Program-made: the position numbers and the translations under genes
The notes under the pieces: generated by a model
The model's database searches: none
What the model was told of the DNA's origin: nothing
What the model saw: only the letters and a program-made list of their open reading frames with translations
In this document: positions 9,330-18,816 of the stretch, piece after piece
How positions within the stretch are numbered: position 1 is the stretch's first letter
Layout: every line of letters starts with the position of its first letter
Assembly: GCF_022842015.1 (NCBI RefSeq)
Contig: NZ_JALHQJ010000012.1
Coordinates: 1-50,487, forward strand
Origin: Nitrosomonas sp.
Lineage (GTDB): Bacteria > Pseudomonadota > Gammaproteobacteria > Burkholderiales > Nitrosomonadaceae
Direction of reading: 5' to 3'
DNA length: 50,487 bases

Positions 9330-11675
9330 ATGACCCTTGAAATTGCATTGGTGCTCGGAATTCTTTTTTCATGTCTTGTTTTATTTGTCACTGAATGGGT
9401 GCGCATGGATGTAGTGGCGCTGATGGTGTTATCAAGCCTGGCGATCTTTGGACTGGTATCGCCAGCTGAGGCAGTTAGCGGCTTTAGTAATCCGGCGGTG
9501 ATCACCGTATGGGCGATGTACATTATGAGCGAGGGACTCACGCGTGCCGGTATTGCCGATCAAATCGGCGGTCTGGTGATGCGCGTAAGCGGACGAAGCG
9601 AAGTACGTATCATTACAATTTTTATGATCGCAGCAGGCGTACTGTCAGCTTTTATGAATAATATTGCTGTTGCGGTATTAATGCTGCCGGTGGTAATCGA
9701 GGTGGCTCGACGTTCCGCAATTGCACCGTCTCGAGTGTTGATGCCGTTGGCTTACGGCACATTGCTCGGTGGGCTCATGACGCTTATCGGCACTCCTCCG
9801 AATCTGCTTGTCAGTAGCGCATTGCGTGAGGCTGGAGAAGCAGAATTTGGTTTCTTTGATTTTGCATTCATCGGGGTGCCGATCTTGCTGATTGGTACTG
9901 CTTTTGTCGCGTTGCTGGGTCGTCATTTGCTACCGACAACCGATACTACGAAATTAATTGAGCAGAAACGAAATTTACAGACTGAATACGGATTGCAGGA
10001 GCGCATCTTTGTGTTGCAAGTTCCTACTAATGCTCTGCTGATCGGCAAGACGATCGCTGATTCCGGCATGACCTGGGCTGCAGGTCTGGTGATCATTGCA
10101 CTAACCCGTGCAGGCCGGACAGAAGTGCTGCCCAGGGGAAATACTGTGCTGCAGGCGGGTGATATTTTACTGACTCAGGGTCGCTTTGATCACTTCGAGC
10201 GATTACGTAGCTGGAGTACACTCAAGATTGAGCGCGAGGCACCAATCCTGCATGAGAGATTACTGGCCGACAACAAGCTTGCCGAATTGACGGTAGCCAA
10301 CAATGCTTCCCTAATTGGTAAGCCGTTGCACCACCGCGCATTTCGCGAGCGTTTTGGAGTCAATATATTGGCAATTCGACGCGAAGGAATATTGCGTCGT
10401 ACACGGCTAGCGGAGATGGTGATCGCTACAGACGATCGTTTATTGGTACAGGGTACGCCACAGGCACTGGCAGCATTGCATGATGTAGCGGAATTTTCCA
10501 CTGTGGGGCCGGTTACACCCGAGGAAATGCGGGAAGGCTATCAGCTTGATGCACGCCTGTTCGTATTGCATGTGCCGAACGATACGCCATTATCTGGTTC
10601 TACATTGGCCGAGAATCAGTTAGGGGATGCTTTTGATTTTCGTTTGCTCGGCATTTTTCGAGATGGTGAGGTGCTGGAGTCACCGGTCTCAGAAGAGGTT
10701 ATTCAAGCGGGAGATCTGTTGCTGATCCAGGGACGGGAAAGTGATTTGGATATGTTGCGCGGATTGCAGCAACTGGAGCGGCTGGACGATGTATCCCCTT
10801 ATCTGGATGTATTTGAACAAGGTGAGCTCGATTTAGTCGAGGCAACATTACACCCACATAGTAAATTTGTCGGTCGTCGTGTGGAAGAGCTGCAGTTCGA
10901 TGAACATTATCAGGTGGAATTAGCCGCCATTTGGCGTGCAGGAAAACCGCATCGATCAAGCCTGCGCACAATGACGCTGCAATCGGGTGATGGGCTGCTC
11001 TTTGTCGGGCCAAAAGTACGTTTGGCCGGACTCAATGACATTGAAGATTTATTGATTCTTAATCCGATACAAGTCAAGCCAATCAACACACGTAAGGCGC
11101 CGCTTGCCGGCGCGCTGATGCTGTTAGTAGTCGCTGCGGTAATTATGGAATTATTGCCCATTTCGATTGCAGCTATTGCCGGTGCCACGTTGATGGTATT
11201 GAGTGGTTGTCTTAGCATGGAACAGGCACACCGCGCAATTGAATGGCGATCAATCTTTCTGATCGCGGGTATGCTGCCGCTTGGCATTGCAATGCAACAT
11301 ACCGGCGCAGCCACTTTGTTAGCTCAAAATATGCTTGATCTACTGGGTCCTGGCGGGCCGTGGGTGGTTATCGCTGGGCTCTATATTATCACTACTCTCG
11401 GCGCGCTAATCATGCCGACCGTAGCACTTGTACTCATCATGGCACCAATTGCTTTGACGCTCAGTTCAACGCTAGGTGTATCAGCGCAGACTGTTATGAT
11501 GGTGGTTGCAATTGCCGCAACCAGTCTCGCTAGCCCGGTGTCACATCCGGCCAATACCCTGGTAATGGGGCCGGGTGGATATCGATTTATTGATTACTTG
11601 AAGCTTGGCATCCCGCTCACTTTAGTTGTGTCTCTGGTTACGGTTTTTCTACTGCCAATATTTTGGCCACTGTAG
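9330..11675 (+). CDS. SLC13-type permease with four RCK_C domains
   Basis: A 781-residue paralogue of the preceding gene. The membrane halves (about 1-200 and 590-781) carry SAFMNNIAVAVLMLP, LIGTPPNLLVSSALR and, near the C-terminus, ASPVSHPANTLVMGPGGY. The central cytoplasmic part is enlarged and contains four RCK_C-like units at about 219-296, 317-386, 404-480 and 500-573. Each shows an xLxGxxL-type start and a QAGDxLLxQG-like turn (VLQAGDILLTQG, VIATDDRLLVQG, VIQAGDLLLIQG, LQSGDGLLFVG). Most relatives have two such units. RCK_C domains usually bind small ligands and gate transport. The transported ion is unknown. A stem-loop follows at 11691. Confidence 0.86.
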   Translation: MTLEIALVLGILFSCLVLFVTEWVRMDVVALMVLSSLAIFGLVSPAEAVSGFSNPAVITVWAMYIMSEGLTRAGIADQIGGLVMRVSGRSEVRIITIFMIAAGVLSAFMNNIAVAVLMLPVVIEVARRSAIAPSRVLMPLAYGTLLGGLMTLIGTPPNLLVSSALREAGEAEFGFFDFAFIGVPILLIGTAFVALLGRHLLPTTDTTKLIEQKRNLQTEYGLQERIFVLQVPTNALLIGKTIADSGMTWAAGLVIIALTRAGRTEVLPRGNTVLQAGDILLTQGRFDHFERLRSWSTLKIEREAPILHERLLADNKLAELTVANNASLIGKPLHHRAFRERFGVNILAIRREGILRRTRLAEMVIATDDRLLVQGTPQALAALHDVAEFSTVGPVTPEEMREGYQLDARLFVLHVPNDTPLSGSTLAENQLGDAFDFRLLGIFRDGEVLESPVSEEVIQAGDLLLIQGRESDLDMLRGLQQLERLDDVSPYLDVFEQGELDLVEATLHPHSKFVGRRVEELQFDEHYQVELAAIWRAGKPHRSSLRTMTLQSGDGLLFVGPKVRLAGLNDIEDLLILNPIQVKPINTRKAPLAGALMLLVVAAVIMELLPISIAAIAGATLMVLSGCLSMEQAHRAIEWRSIFLIAGMLPLGIAMQHTGAATLLAQNMLDLLGPGGPWVVIAGLYIITTLGALIMPTVALVLIMAPIALTLSSTLGVSAQTVMMVVAIAATSLASPVSHPANTLVMGPGGYRFIDYLKLGIPLTLVVSLVTVFLLPIFWPL

Positions 11676-11690
11676 ATTCAATAAAATCAT

Positions 11691-11726
11691 CCCAATAACA
11701 GTACTGATAAGGCGCTGTTATTGGGG
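11691..11726 (+). terminator. Stem-loop after the SLC13 gene pair
   Basis: An 11-bp perfect stem, CCCAATAACAG with CTGTTATTGGG and a 13-base loop, begins 16 bases after the stop codon of the four-RCK permease. It is followed by TAAATAATTT rather than a clean U-run. It is probably a transcription terminator or an mRNA 3'-end stabiliser. Confidence 0.6.
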
Positions 11727-11788
11727 TAAATAATTTATAATGCGGCTTGTTAGGATGATTATGTGCGTCATAATGCGGTTATACCCAT

Positions 11789-12823
11789 ATGTTCAAATAT
11801 AATAGGACCCTATGTAAGTTATTTCATGGTTATGAAATCGGGAGCAAGATGATTCTTGTTCTGGTTCTGAGTTGCACTTTTTCCGTGCAAGCCGCAAGTT
11901 CCCTGCATATACAGGATATCATCCAGCAACTTGGTATTTGGCAGCAAGACCTTATAAATTTGGAGCAAGGGAAAGTTGTTTCCTTTCAAATTACCGAGAA
12001 TGACGAAAAAGAATTGGCTGCCGGTGTTGCTATCTATATTTCGTCAACACCAGCCAAGGTTATCGAGTTTCTCAAGAATCGAGGCATGGCATCGGTGGAT
12101 ACTGAAATTATTTCTCAATCCATTATTTCTCCGCAAGCAACGCTGGATACTTTCAAAGAATTAGATTTTAAGTTGGGTCGTAAAGAGGAAGCTGATCTTT
12201 TAGCGGCCAAACCGGGTAGCAAATTTAACCTGTCCACTCAGGAATTCAAGGCTCTTCAAACCTTAAACTCAGCACAGATTGATTTGATATCGCAAACTTA
12301 CAAAGAGATTTTATTCGATCGATGGCAAATTTATCGTAACAAAGGTTTGAAGGGAATCGCGCCGTATGATCGCGGTGCTGGCAGAGTTTCTGACCCAGGT
12401 AAAGAAATGCGTGCTGCCATATTAAACAACAAAGTATTAGTCAATCATTTACCCGAGTTGTATCAGACCTGGCTAAATTATCCCGCCGCCATACCTACAG
12501 ATGCTGAAGAACGATTTTTCTTGATTAATCGTCAGGTTGAGAGTCGCCCAACGGCGGTTCTGCTGCATCGCATCATATTAGCTGAGGATGCCGGTGGGAT
12601 AATTCTTTCCCGGCAGTTTTATGTCGGACACTCCTATAATTCAAACCAGCTAATTATTGGTTGTTTACCCTATCGTGGTGGCTCATTGATTTTTTATACC
12701 AACCGGACTTTTACTGATCAAGTTGCCGGTTTTGGCGGTAGTTTAAAGCAGTCAATCGGGCGTGAACAAATGCGTCGCAGAATGGATCGGCACTTAATAA
12801 ATCTAAGAAATGCCTTAAGATGA
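11789..12823 (+). CDS. Exported hypothetical protein (344 residues)
   Basis: The N-terminus has a basic stretch followed by the hydrophobic core MILVLVLSCTFSVQA and a likely signal peptidase site after VQA, so the protein is probably periplasmic or secreted. An alternative start at 11849 has a better ribosome binding site (GGGAGCAAG) but would leave a signal peptide without a basic n-region; both remain possible. The mature part is soluble, mixed alpha/beta, with no recognised catalytic motif. ITENDEKELAAGVAIYISS and PAKVIEFLKNRG suggest a small alpha/beta domain early on. It stands alone between the permease pair and the GNAT gene. I do not recognise the family. Confidence 0.75.
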   Translation: MFKYNRTLCKLFHGYEIGSKMILVLVLSCTFSVQAASSLHIQDIIQQLGIWQQDLINLEQGKVVSFQITENDEKELAAGVAIYISSTPAKVIEFLKNRGMASVDTEIISQSIISPQATLDTFKELDFKLGRKEEADLLAAKPGSKFNLSTQEFKALQTLNSAQIDLISQTYKEILFDRWQIYRNKGLKGIAPYDRGAGRVSDPGKEMRAAILNNKVLVNHLPELYQTWLNYPAAIPTDAEERFFLINRQVESRPTAVLLHRIILAEDAGGIILSRQFYVGHSYNSNQLIIGCLPYRGGSLIFYTNRTFTDQVAGFGGSLKQSIGREQMRRRMDRHLINLRNALR

Positions 12824-13038
12824 GAAAGTATGGATGATTGGCAATTTAAGGTGTTAAAGAAACCGCTTACTAAGCATTGTCGTTATTAACATATAACTTG
12901 AGGGCTGCACAAAGATTATTGCTTAACTATGTCTGAGAAGGTTTTCTTTCATGCGTATAATTGGTCTTGATGCTGATTCGGCGTGTACTTTCATTCAACA
13001 CATTGTGCTAGAGTAATTATCAAGAGTTTTATTTGTAA

Positions 13039-13698
13039 ATGAATTCTAAGGTCATCATTCGGAACACCGATGTTAGCGATATCAAGCCACTTATAGATCT
13101 GCAGAAAAGAGTCTATCCGACCATTCCTTCCTGGCGCGAAGACTTGTTACGCCACCAGCTTGAGGTTTTTTCACACGGACAACTGGTGGCAGAGATCAAT
13201 GGCCAGTTGGTCGGTGCAGCCAGTTCGCTAGTGGTGTCGTGGAATGAGTGGGAAGTGCAACATACATGGCAGGAGATCACTGCACGCGGCAGCTTCGATA
13301 CTCATAATCCGCATGGCTTGACGCTCTATGCTGCCGAGGTTTTTGTCAATTCACAACTGCGAGGTTCTGGGATCGGTCACGCGCTTTATCAAGGGCGGCG
13401 GCGTCTATGTCGTAAGTTTAACCTCAAACGCATCATTGCCTGTGGTCGCTTGCCAGGCTATCACCATTATGCTGATCAAATACCAGTTGAGCTTTATGTA
13501 CAGAAAGTTATATGGGGCGATATTCATGATCCTGTGCTCAGCTTTCAATTGCATGAAGGTTTTAATTACTGCGGTATAGTCAGCGGGTATATTCCAGAGG
13601 ATCAGGAGAGTCTCGGTTATGCTGCATTAATTGTCTGGCTCAATGCTCGTTACAACAGAAAAAAACCTACACTGATTTCTGAAGGAGATAGCTTATGA
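13039..13698 (+). CDS. GNAT-family N-acetyltransferase
   Basis: A 219-residue cytoplasmic acetyltransferase. The GNAT fold is seen in the N-terminal IIRNTDVSDIKPLIDLQKRVYP, the central strand LTLYAAEVFVNSQ and the acetyl-CoA-binding motif A, RGSGIGHALYQGRRRL (about 111-126). The stop codon overlaps the start of the next gene, a nitrilase-family amidohydrolase, by four bases (ATGA), so translation is probably coupled. In some bacteria, for example Bacillus subtilis YhcX, the two activities are fused in one polypeptide with the same order. This supports a joint function, but the acceptor substrate is not known. Confidence 0.88.
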   Translation: MNSKVIIRNTDVSDIKPLIDLQKRVYPTIPSWREDLLRHQLEVFSHGQLVAEINGQLVGAASSLVVSWNEWEVQHTWQEITARGSFDTHNPHGLTLYAAEVFVNSQLRGSGIGHALYQGRRRLCRKFNLKRIIACGRLPGYHHYADQIPVELYVQKVIWGDIHDPVLSFQLHEGFNYCGIVSGYIPEDQESLGYAALIVWLNARYNRKKPTLISEGDSL

Positions 13699-14588
13699 TA
13701 GTACGTATCGCTGCAGTACAATATTTGTTAAGGCCTATCGACGGCTGGGGTGGTTTTGAAAACCAGGTTCGTTTCACTCTTAAGGCTGCTGCCGAATATA
13801 AGCCCAATTTCGTCATGCTGCCGGAAATTTTTACCAGTCAATTGTTGTCCTTTCTCGATACCGATAATGATATCAAATCCGCCGTTCGCCGCATGCACGA
13901 CTATACGCCGCGTTACCTGGATCTAATGGCTGAGTTAGCGAAAAAATATAATTTTTATTTGATTGCTGGTACCCATCCCAATCTACGGGACGGCTTGCTC
14001 TATAACACGGCGTTTATGTTTACACCTAACGGCGAAATGTTCACCCAGGACAAGATTCATCGTACCCGTTGGGAAAAAGACAAGTGGGATACTGCTGCTG
14101 GCAATAAATTACATCTGTTTCAAACTGACTACGGCGCTATCGCCATCCTCATTTGCTACGACATTGAGTTTCCGGAGCTGGCGCGCCAAGTATGCGAGGC
14201 GGGCGCAGATATCCTGTTCGTGCCTTCATCCACCGATGATCGCCAAGGCTATTTGCGTGTGCGCTATTGCGCCCATGCGCGCGCGATCGAGAATCAAGTT
14301 TATGTTGCAGTAGCCAGCACTGTAGGCAACCTACCGGTAGAAGGATTGGGCTTAAATTACGGTCAGTCCAGCATCATGACTCCATCTGATTTTCCGTTCT
14401 CGCGCGACGGTATCGCGGCAGAAGGAGAAGTTAACCTGGAGCAGGTGGTTATTGCCGATGTCGATCTTGATACGCTGGCGCAAAACCGCATCAACGGTAC
14501 AACCATTCCTTTATATGACAAACGGCGTGAAGTGTATCAAAATCCAGTGGAGATTGTGACCTCACTGTGCGGTCCCAGAAAATCGTAA
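13695..14588 (+). CDS. Carbon-nitrogen hydrolase (nitrilase superfamily)
   Basis: A 297-residue amidase-type enzyme of the nitrilase superfamily, hydrolysing C-N bonds of amides or carbamyl compounds in the cytosol. The catalytic triad is visible: Glu44 in MLPEIFTSQ, Lys120 in FTQDKIHRTRWE and Cys154 in ILICYDIEFPELAR. The ARAIENQVYVAVAS segment near 195-208 is also typical. Its start overlaps the GNAT gene by four bases. No other pathway gene is close enough to name the substrate; agmatine or carbamoylputrescine-type specificity is possible but not shown. Confidence 0.88.
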   Translation: MIVRIAAVQYLLRPIDGWGGFENQVRFTLKAAAEYKPNFVMLPEIFTSQLLSFLDTDNDIKSAVRRMHDYTPRYLDLMAELAKKYNFYLIAGTHPNLRDGLLYNTAFMFTPNGEMFTQDKIHRTRWEKDKWDTAAGNKLHLFQTDYGAIAILICYDIEFPELARQVCEAGADILFVPSSTDDRQGYLRVRYCAHARAIENQVYVAVASTVGNLPVEGLGLNYGQSSIMTPSDFPFSRDGIAAEGEVNLEQVVIADVDLDTLAQNRINGTTIPLYDKRREVYQNPVEIVTSLCGPRKS

Positions 14589-14800
14589 TCTTTTCTTGAA
14601 CGGCCTAACTGCTAGCGAAATATAAATCGCGGAATTTGAGTTTTTAGATTACTATTTATCTTAATGTGATCTGCATTAGGATTTATCTGACATCTATCAG
14701 AGTTTCTTGGCGGCAGCATGCAAATCTCTTTAAAGATTAGCATCTGGATTCTTCATGTTCTTGTTATATTTACTAATCTTATGGATGTACATAAAGACCG

Positions 14801-15823
14801 ATGCAAAATTTAATTAACAAGCCCATTCATATTCTGGGAATAGGGGGTATTGGTGCAGCGCTTGGCTGGGCGCTGGCACAGCAAGGTTATACCGTGATTC
14901 TGGTGGATAGTGACCGTAATAAGGTAGCTGAGGGTAAAAAGCACGGTGTAACGGTAGTTGCATTGGGGGCACAAGTCGTTCCGTTCGTTTCTTTTGATGA
15001 TTGGATACCGCCGAAGGAAGGATTCATTCTGCTCTGTACCAAAACCTATGACAATCCAAAAGTACTGGCTCGATTACCGGACGATGCTTTCCTGGTCCCG
15101 GTGCAAAATGGTTTTGATCCGGAGCTTGATCAACGCAATCATGCATGTGAAGGTATTGCCTCTTTCGTGTCGGAATGTCAGCGTGATCGCCCGATGACAC
15201 GCATCACCCGGCCTGGCAGTCTGCACATTGGGAAACGGCGCCCCATTACGGATGAAGAGCATGTTGAGATAATATCATTGGTGTTGGCTCTGGGAAAAGC
15301 CAAGTTATTTCCTGTTGAATATGTGGCGGATATCCGGCCTTATAAGGCAACCAAGCTTATGTACAATGCCGCCATATCACCACTTGCTGCTGCGGCTGGT
15401 GTGGATAATGGAGAATTGTTGACCGATCAATTGGCTAAACTGCTTTTTTTTGCATTGCTGCAAGAGAATTATGCGATTCTTCAAAATGCCAAAATATCCC
15501 TTGCCCGCATTGGTCCTTTTCATCCGGATACCGTTTCTTTAATTTTACGCACGCCTTGGTTGCCGGCAGTGATGGCTGTATTTTTTCGCCCATCGTTGCG
15601 CGGTACCTACTGCTCTATGGCTCCGGATATGCACGTTCATCATGCGCGTACTGAAATCGATGCGTATACTGGTCACCTGGTTCGGCTTGCAGGAGAATTT
15701 CCATGCCCTTTGAATCGCGCCGTGCTTGCGCTCATTATGAAGATCACCGCTGAAGATCTGAAACCACAGTATCAACATTTACAACATTTGATAGACTATT
15801 TGCCCGAAGGGATTCGCTCTTGA
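14801..15823 (+). CDS. Ketopantoate reductase (ApbA/PanE)-like dehydrogenase
   Basis: A 340-residue oxidoreductase with an N-terminal Rossmann fold: IHILGIGGIGAALGWALAQQG (about 8-28), then an acidic residue in ILVDSD. The central part LLCTKTYDN and VPVQNGFD matches the PanE nucleotide domain. The C-terminal domain keeps the catalytic-type Lys and Asn in YKATKLMYNAAISPLAA and the substrate-type Glu in HHARTEIDAYTGHLV. The usual GRxTEID is altered to HHARTEID. It may therefore not be the biosynthetic pantothenate enzyme. Its stop overlaps the TTG start of the next gene by four bases, so the two are probably translated together. Confidence 0.8.
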   Translation: MQNLINKPIHILGIGGIGAALGWALAQQGYTVILVDSDRNKVAEGKKHGVTVVALGAQVVPFVSFDDWIPPKEGFILLCTKTYDNPKVLARLPDDAFLVPVQNGFDPELDQRNHACEGIASFVSECQRDRPMTRITRPGSLHIGKRRPITDEEHVEIISLVLALGKAKLFPVEYVADIRPYKATKLMYNAAISPLAAAAGVDNGELLTDQLAKLLFFALLQENYAILQNAKISLARIGPFHPDTVSLILRTPWLPAVMAVFFRPSLRGTYCSMAPDMHVHHARTEIDAYTGHLVRLAGEFPCPLNRAVLALIMKITAEDLKPQYQHLQHLIDYLPEGIRS

Positions 15824-16803
15824 TTTTAGTCACAGGTGGCGCTGGTTTTCTGGGTTCACATTTAGTCGCTCAATTACTGGGTGCGGGTCAATCAGTTCGT
15901 GTCCTGGAACGACCGGGAGCTGGCGTTGCTCATCTGCCACTGAATCAAATCGAGTTGATCAGCGCCGACATTCGTGACGAGCATGCGGTTAAAAAGGCTA
16001 CTCGTGATTGTGAGTACGTTTATCATTTGGCTGCAGACCCTAATCTCTGGCGCCGTGACCGACGAGAATTCGATAGTATTAATCGTCTTGGTACGCTTCA
16101 CGTCATGCGTGCTGCACTTGAAAGCGGCGCAAAACGAATATTGTATACCAGCACCGAAAGCATTTTGACATCCCGTAATCCTAAGGGAGGCGCTGTTGAA
16201 ACACTTCGGTTCAAGGCAAGCGATATGCTGGGTCCGTATTGTCTTAGCAAGTTTCTAGCGGAAGAAGAAGTTTTTAAGATGGCGTCAGAAGGCGCTCCTA
16301 TTGTCGTGGTGAGTCCCACCTTGCCAGTAGGACCCGGAGATCGACTGCAAACGCCGCCAACTAGACTGTCGTTAGCATTTTGCAGAGGAGAACTGCCAGC
16401 CTTTCTGGATTGCCAATTTAATCTCATTGATGCGAGAGACGTGGCAACCGGTATGATTGCGGCAATGGAGAAAGGTAGAACGGGAATTCGTTATTTACTG
16501 GGAGCAGAGAATCTTTTACTTTCAGATTGGTTACGTATTCTAAGCAAGGAGACAGGTCAACCTTTGCCGCGCTGGCGAATTCCTTATCTGCTCGCCCTCT
16601 TTGCTGCAGGTATCAGTGAAACATGGGCCGACCATGTCAGCGGCAAAATGCCGTTAGCCACGCTAACCGGGGTGCGCCTGACTCGCCGCAGCATGTTTTT
16701 TGATCCCTCTGTCAGCCTGAATGAACTCGGATTGCAGCCACGCCCTATAGATGTGGCTGCTCATGATGCCATAACTTGGTATCGCTCCCAGGGTTGGCTC
16801 TAG
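15820..16803 (+). CDS. NAD(P)-dependent epimerase/dehydratase, HpnA/dihydroflavonol-reductase-like
   Basis: A 327-residue extended short-chain dehydrogenase. TGGAGFLGSHL near the N-terminus is the dinucleotide-binding motif; the catalytic YxxxK appears as YCLSKFLAEE (about residues 143-152), and VVSPTLPVGPGD is a typical substrate-domain strand. The VYHLAADPNLWRRD segment resembles HpnA, the hopanoid-associated sugar epimerase, but no hopanoid genes are in the window. The start is a TTG overlapping the stop of the ketopantoate-reductase-like gene (TTGA); it puts the Rossmann motif right at the N-terminus as expected. The actual substrate is unknown. Confidence 0.82.
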   Translation: MILVTGGAGFLGSHLVAQLLGAGQSVRVLERPGAGVAHLPLNQIELISADIRDEHAVKKATRDCEYVYHLAADPNLWRRDRREFDSINRLGTLHVMRAALESGAKRILYTSTESILTSRNPKGGAVETLRFKASDMLGPYCLSKFLAEEEVFKMASEGAPIVVVSPTLPVGPGDRLQTPPTRLSLAFCRGELPAFLDCQFNLIDARDVATGMIAAMEKGRTGIRYLLGAENLLLSDWLRILSKETGQPLPRWRIPYLLALFAAGISETWADHVSGKMPLATLTGVRLTRRSMFFDPSVSLNELGLQPRPIDVAAHDAITWYRSQGWL

Positions 16804-16902
16804 TTAGCAACGAAAATTGTACCCGCTGTGTTGTGGAATCGGGTTAGAATTAATTGAAAATTGATGTGTTGTCAGTAATTAAAATACTCGCAAGTAAGTG
16901 TC

Positions 16903-18807
16903 ATGATTTCTTGTCAGGTCAACAGAGTCGTGGCAAATTTCCGGTTTTGTCCACACCATGTGATAAATCAAATAGAATTAATAGCGCTGAGGATATTTCT
17001 AATATTTGATCGAATCTTCAAATCAAGTTTTCAGTTTTCCGCTGATCATTTTTATATCCGAATCTGGATACTTATCTTGCTACTCCTTATCCTTAATCCA
17101 GGCATCGTTACAGCGCAGGAAGCACAGAGTGCTGCAAAGAATCCGACAATAATTATTTTGTCGGCACCTGATAGCGTCAAAGAATTTCTTGTTAAATATT
17201 TTAAGCTTCCATCAGAACCTTTTGCTGATGATGCTGCTGAAGAAATATTTTTGTATCGTGCGCAAAAAGAAATCCGCGATTTATTGGCAACCGAAGGTTA
17301 TTTTTCTCCATCGATTTCAGTGCTGCATCAAATTCAGGATAATGTTGCTATACCTGAAATCAAAATTGATCCTGGCGCATTGACGCGTATTGGCAAGGTT
17401 TTGATTGCATTTCAAGGCGAAGTTACTCGCGAAGAAACAAAATACCAGGAGCGTATCGAGCAACTCCGTGCCACATGGCCGCTAAAAGCAGGCTTGCCTT
17501 TTCGTTCTTCCGATTGGGAGAAAGCAAAAGCGACTTTGTTATCGCAGGTAACAGAAGAAGAATTTGCTGCGGCACATATTGTGAGCAGTCAGGCCACTGT
17601 TGACCCTGATAATGCGCGCGCAGATCTTTCTGTCATCATCGATTCCGGGCCTGTTTTTTACTTGGGTGAAATAGAGATTACTGGACTGGAGCGGTTTGAT
17701 TCCACATTAATCACTAACCTTGCTCCTTTTAAAGCGGGCGACATTTATCGACGAGATGTATTGCATCTTTATCAAATTACGCTGCAGAAAGGGCCACAAT
17801 TTAGTTCTGTTTCGGTCAGTGTTACACCGGATGTCGCGCAACATCAATTCGTACCCGTTCAAGTTATGTTAACGGAAGCTCAATCACAGCGTTTTGCCTT
17901 TGGCGTCGGTTACAGCTCAAATAATGGCGCACGCGGCGAGATCAATTACCGCAATCACAATTTCATGGATCGCGCCTGGAATTTAGCCAGTATGCTGCGT
18001 CTGGAACAAAAGCGGCAAACTTTCTTTGCCGGGATTGATACCTTGCCTGATCAGAATAATGTCAATTATTCGCTGGGTGCCAGTCTGCAAATGACGGATA
18101 TTGAGAGACTGAAGACTATTGAAGAAAAAGTTAGTGTCACGCGCAATTACCAAACACAAAAAATTCAAATGCAGTTTGGTTTGAATTGGCATCATGAAAA
18201 CAAAAAGCCTGACGGTGCAATTAACCAGATTAATGAAGCATTAGTTCTCGATTGGCGTTGGAGGCGTCAGGTTGTTGATGATCCGGTTAATATCCGGCGT
18301 GGTGACGTAACTGAGTTGCGTGTCGGCGGCGGTAGTCAGCTGCTTTTGTCGGATCAGAATTTTCTTCGTACCTATGCACGACATCAGACTTGGTGGCCGA
18401 TTGGTTCTAAGGATGTCTTTTTTTTGCGTGCCGAAGTTGGCTATACGTTAGCCTCGTCACGCTTTGGCATTCCGCAGGAATATCTATTCCGTGCCGGGGG
18501 AATTCAATCGCTGCGCGGGTATGATTTTAAAGGCATAGGCGTGCAAGAAGGCAATGCGGTTGTGGGCGGTCTTGTTATGGTCACAGGTACCGCTGAATAT
18601 ACGCATTGGTTAACGCAGCAGTGGGGTGCTGCCGCTTTTGCAGACATCGGTGGTGCTGAGGATAGCTGGCAAAAGATTCACTCTTTTTTAGGCTATGGTG
18701 CTGGTATTCGCTGGCGCAGTCCGGCGGGGCCGATCGCACTTGATTTGGCTCGGGGGCATGAAACCGGTTCGCTACGCGTGCACTTTTCAATGGCTGTGGC
18801 ATTCTGA
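16903..18807 (+). CDS. tamA: Translocation and assembly module subunit TamA (Omp85 family)
   Basis: A 634-residue outer-membrane protein that, with TamB, assists insertion of autotransporters and other beta-barrel proteins. After a long N-terminal segment, a signal-type hydrophobic stretch (IWILILLLLILNPGIVTA, about 53-70) precedes three POTRA domains (about 80-330, for example FYLGEIEITGLERFDSTLI). A beta barrel with LFRAGGIQSLRGYDFKGIG and a C-terminal Phe (SMAVAF) follows. The start is uncertain: GTG codons at 16930 and 16960 are alternatives, and 50 residues before a signal peptide is unusually long. tamB follows after 9 bp. Confidence 0.88.
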   Translation: MISCQVNRVVANFRFCPHHVINQIELIALRIFLIFDRIFKSSFQFSADHFYIRIWILILLLLILNPGIVTAQEAQSAAKNPTIIILSAPDSVKEFLVKYFKLPSEPFADDAAEEIFLYRAQKEIRDLLATEGYFSPSISVLHQIQDNVAIPEIKIDPGALTRIGKVLIAFQGEVTREETKYQERIEQLRATWPLKAGLPFRSSDWEKAKATLLSQVTEEEFAAAHIVSSQATVDPDNARADLSVIIDSGPVFYLGEIEITGLERFDSTLITNLAPFKAGDIYRRDVLHLYQITLQKGPQFSSVSVSVTPDVAQHQFVPVQVMLTEAQSQRFAFGVGYSSNNGARGEINYRNHNFMDRAWNLASMLRLEQKRQTFFAGIDTLPDQNNVNYSLGASLQMTDIERLKTIEEKVSVTRNYQTQKIQMQFGLNWHHENKKPDGAINQINEALVLDWRWRRQVVDDPVNIRRGDVTELRVGGGSQLLLSDQNFLRTYARHQTWWPIGSKDVFFLRAEVGYTLASSRFGIPQEYLFRAGGIQSLRGYDFKGIGVQEGNAVVGGLVMVTGTAEYTHWLTQQWGAAAFADIGGAEDSWQKIHSFLGYGAGIRWRSPAGPIALDLARGHETGSLRVHFSMAVAF

Positions 18808-18816
18808 GTAGCGTAT

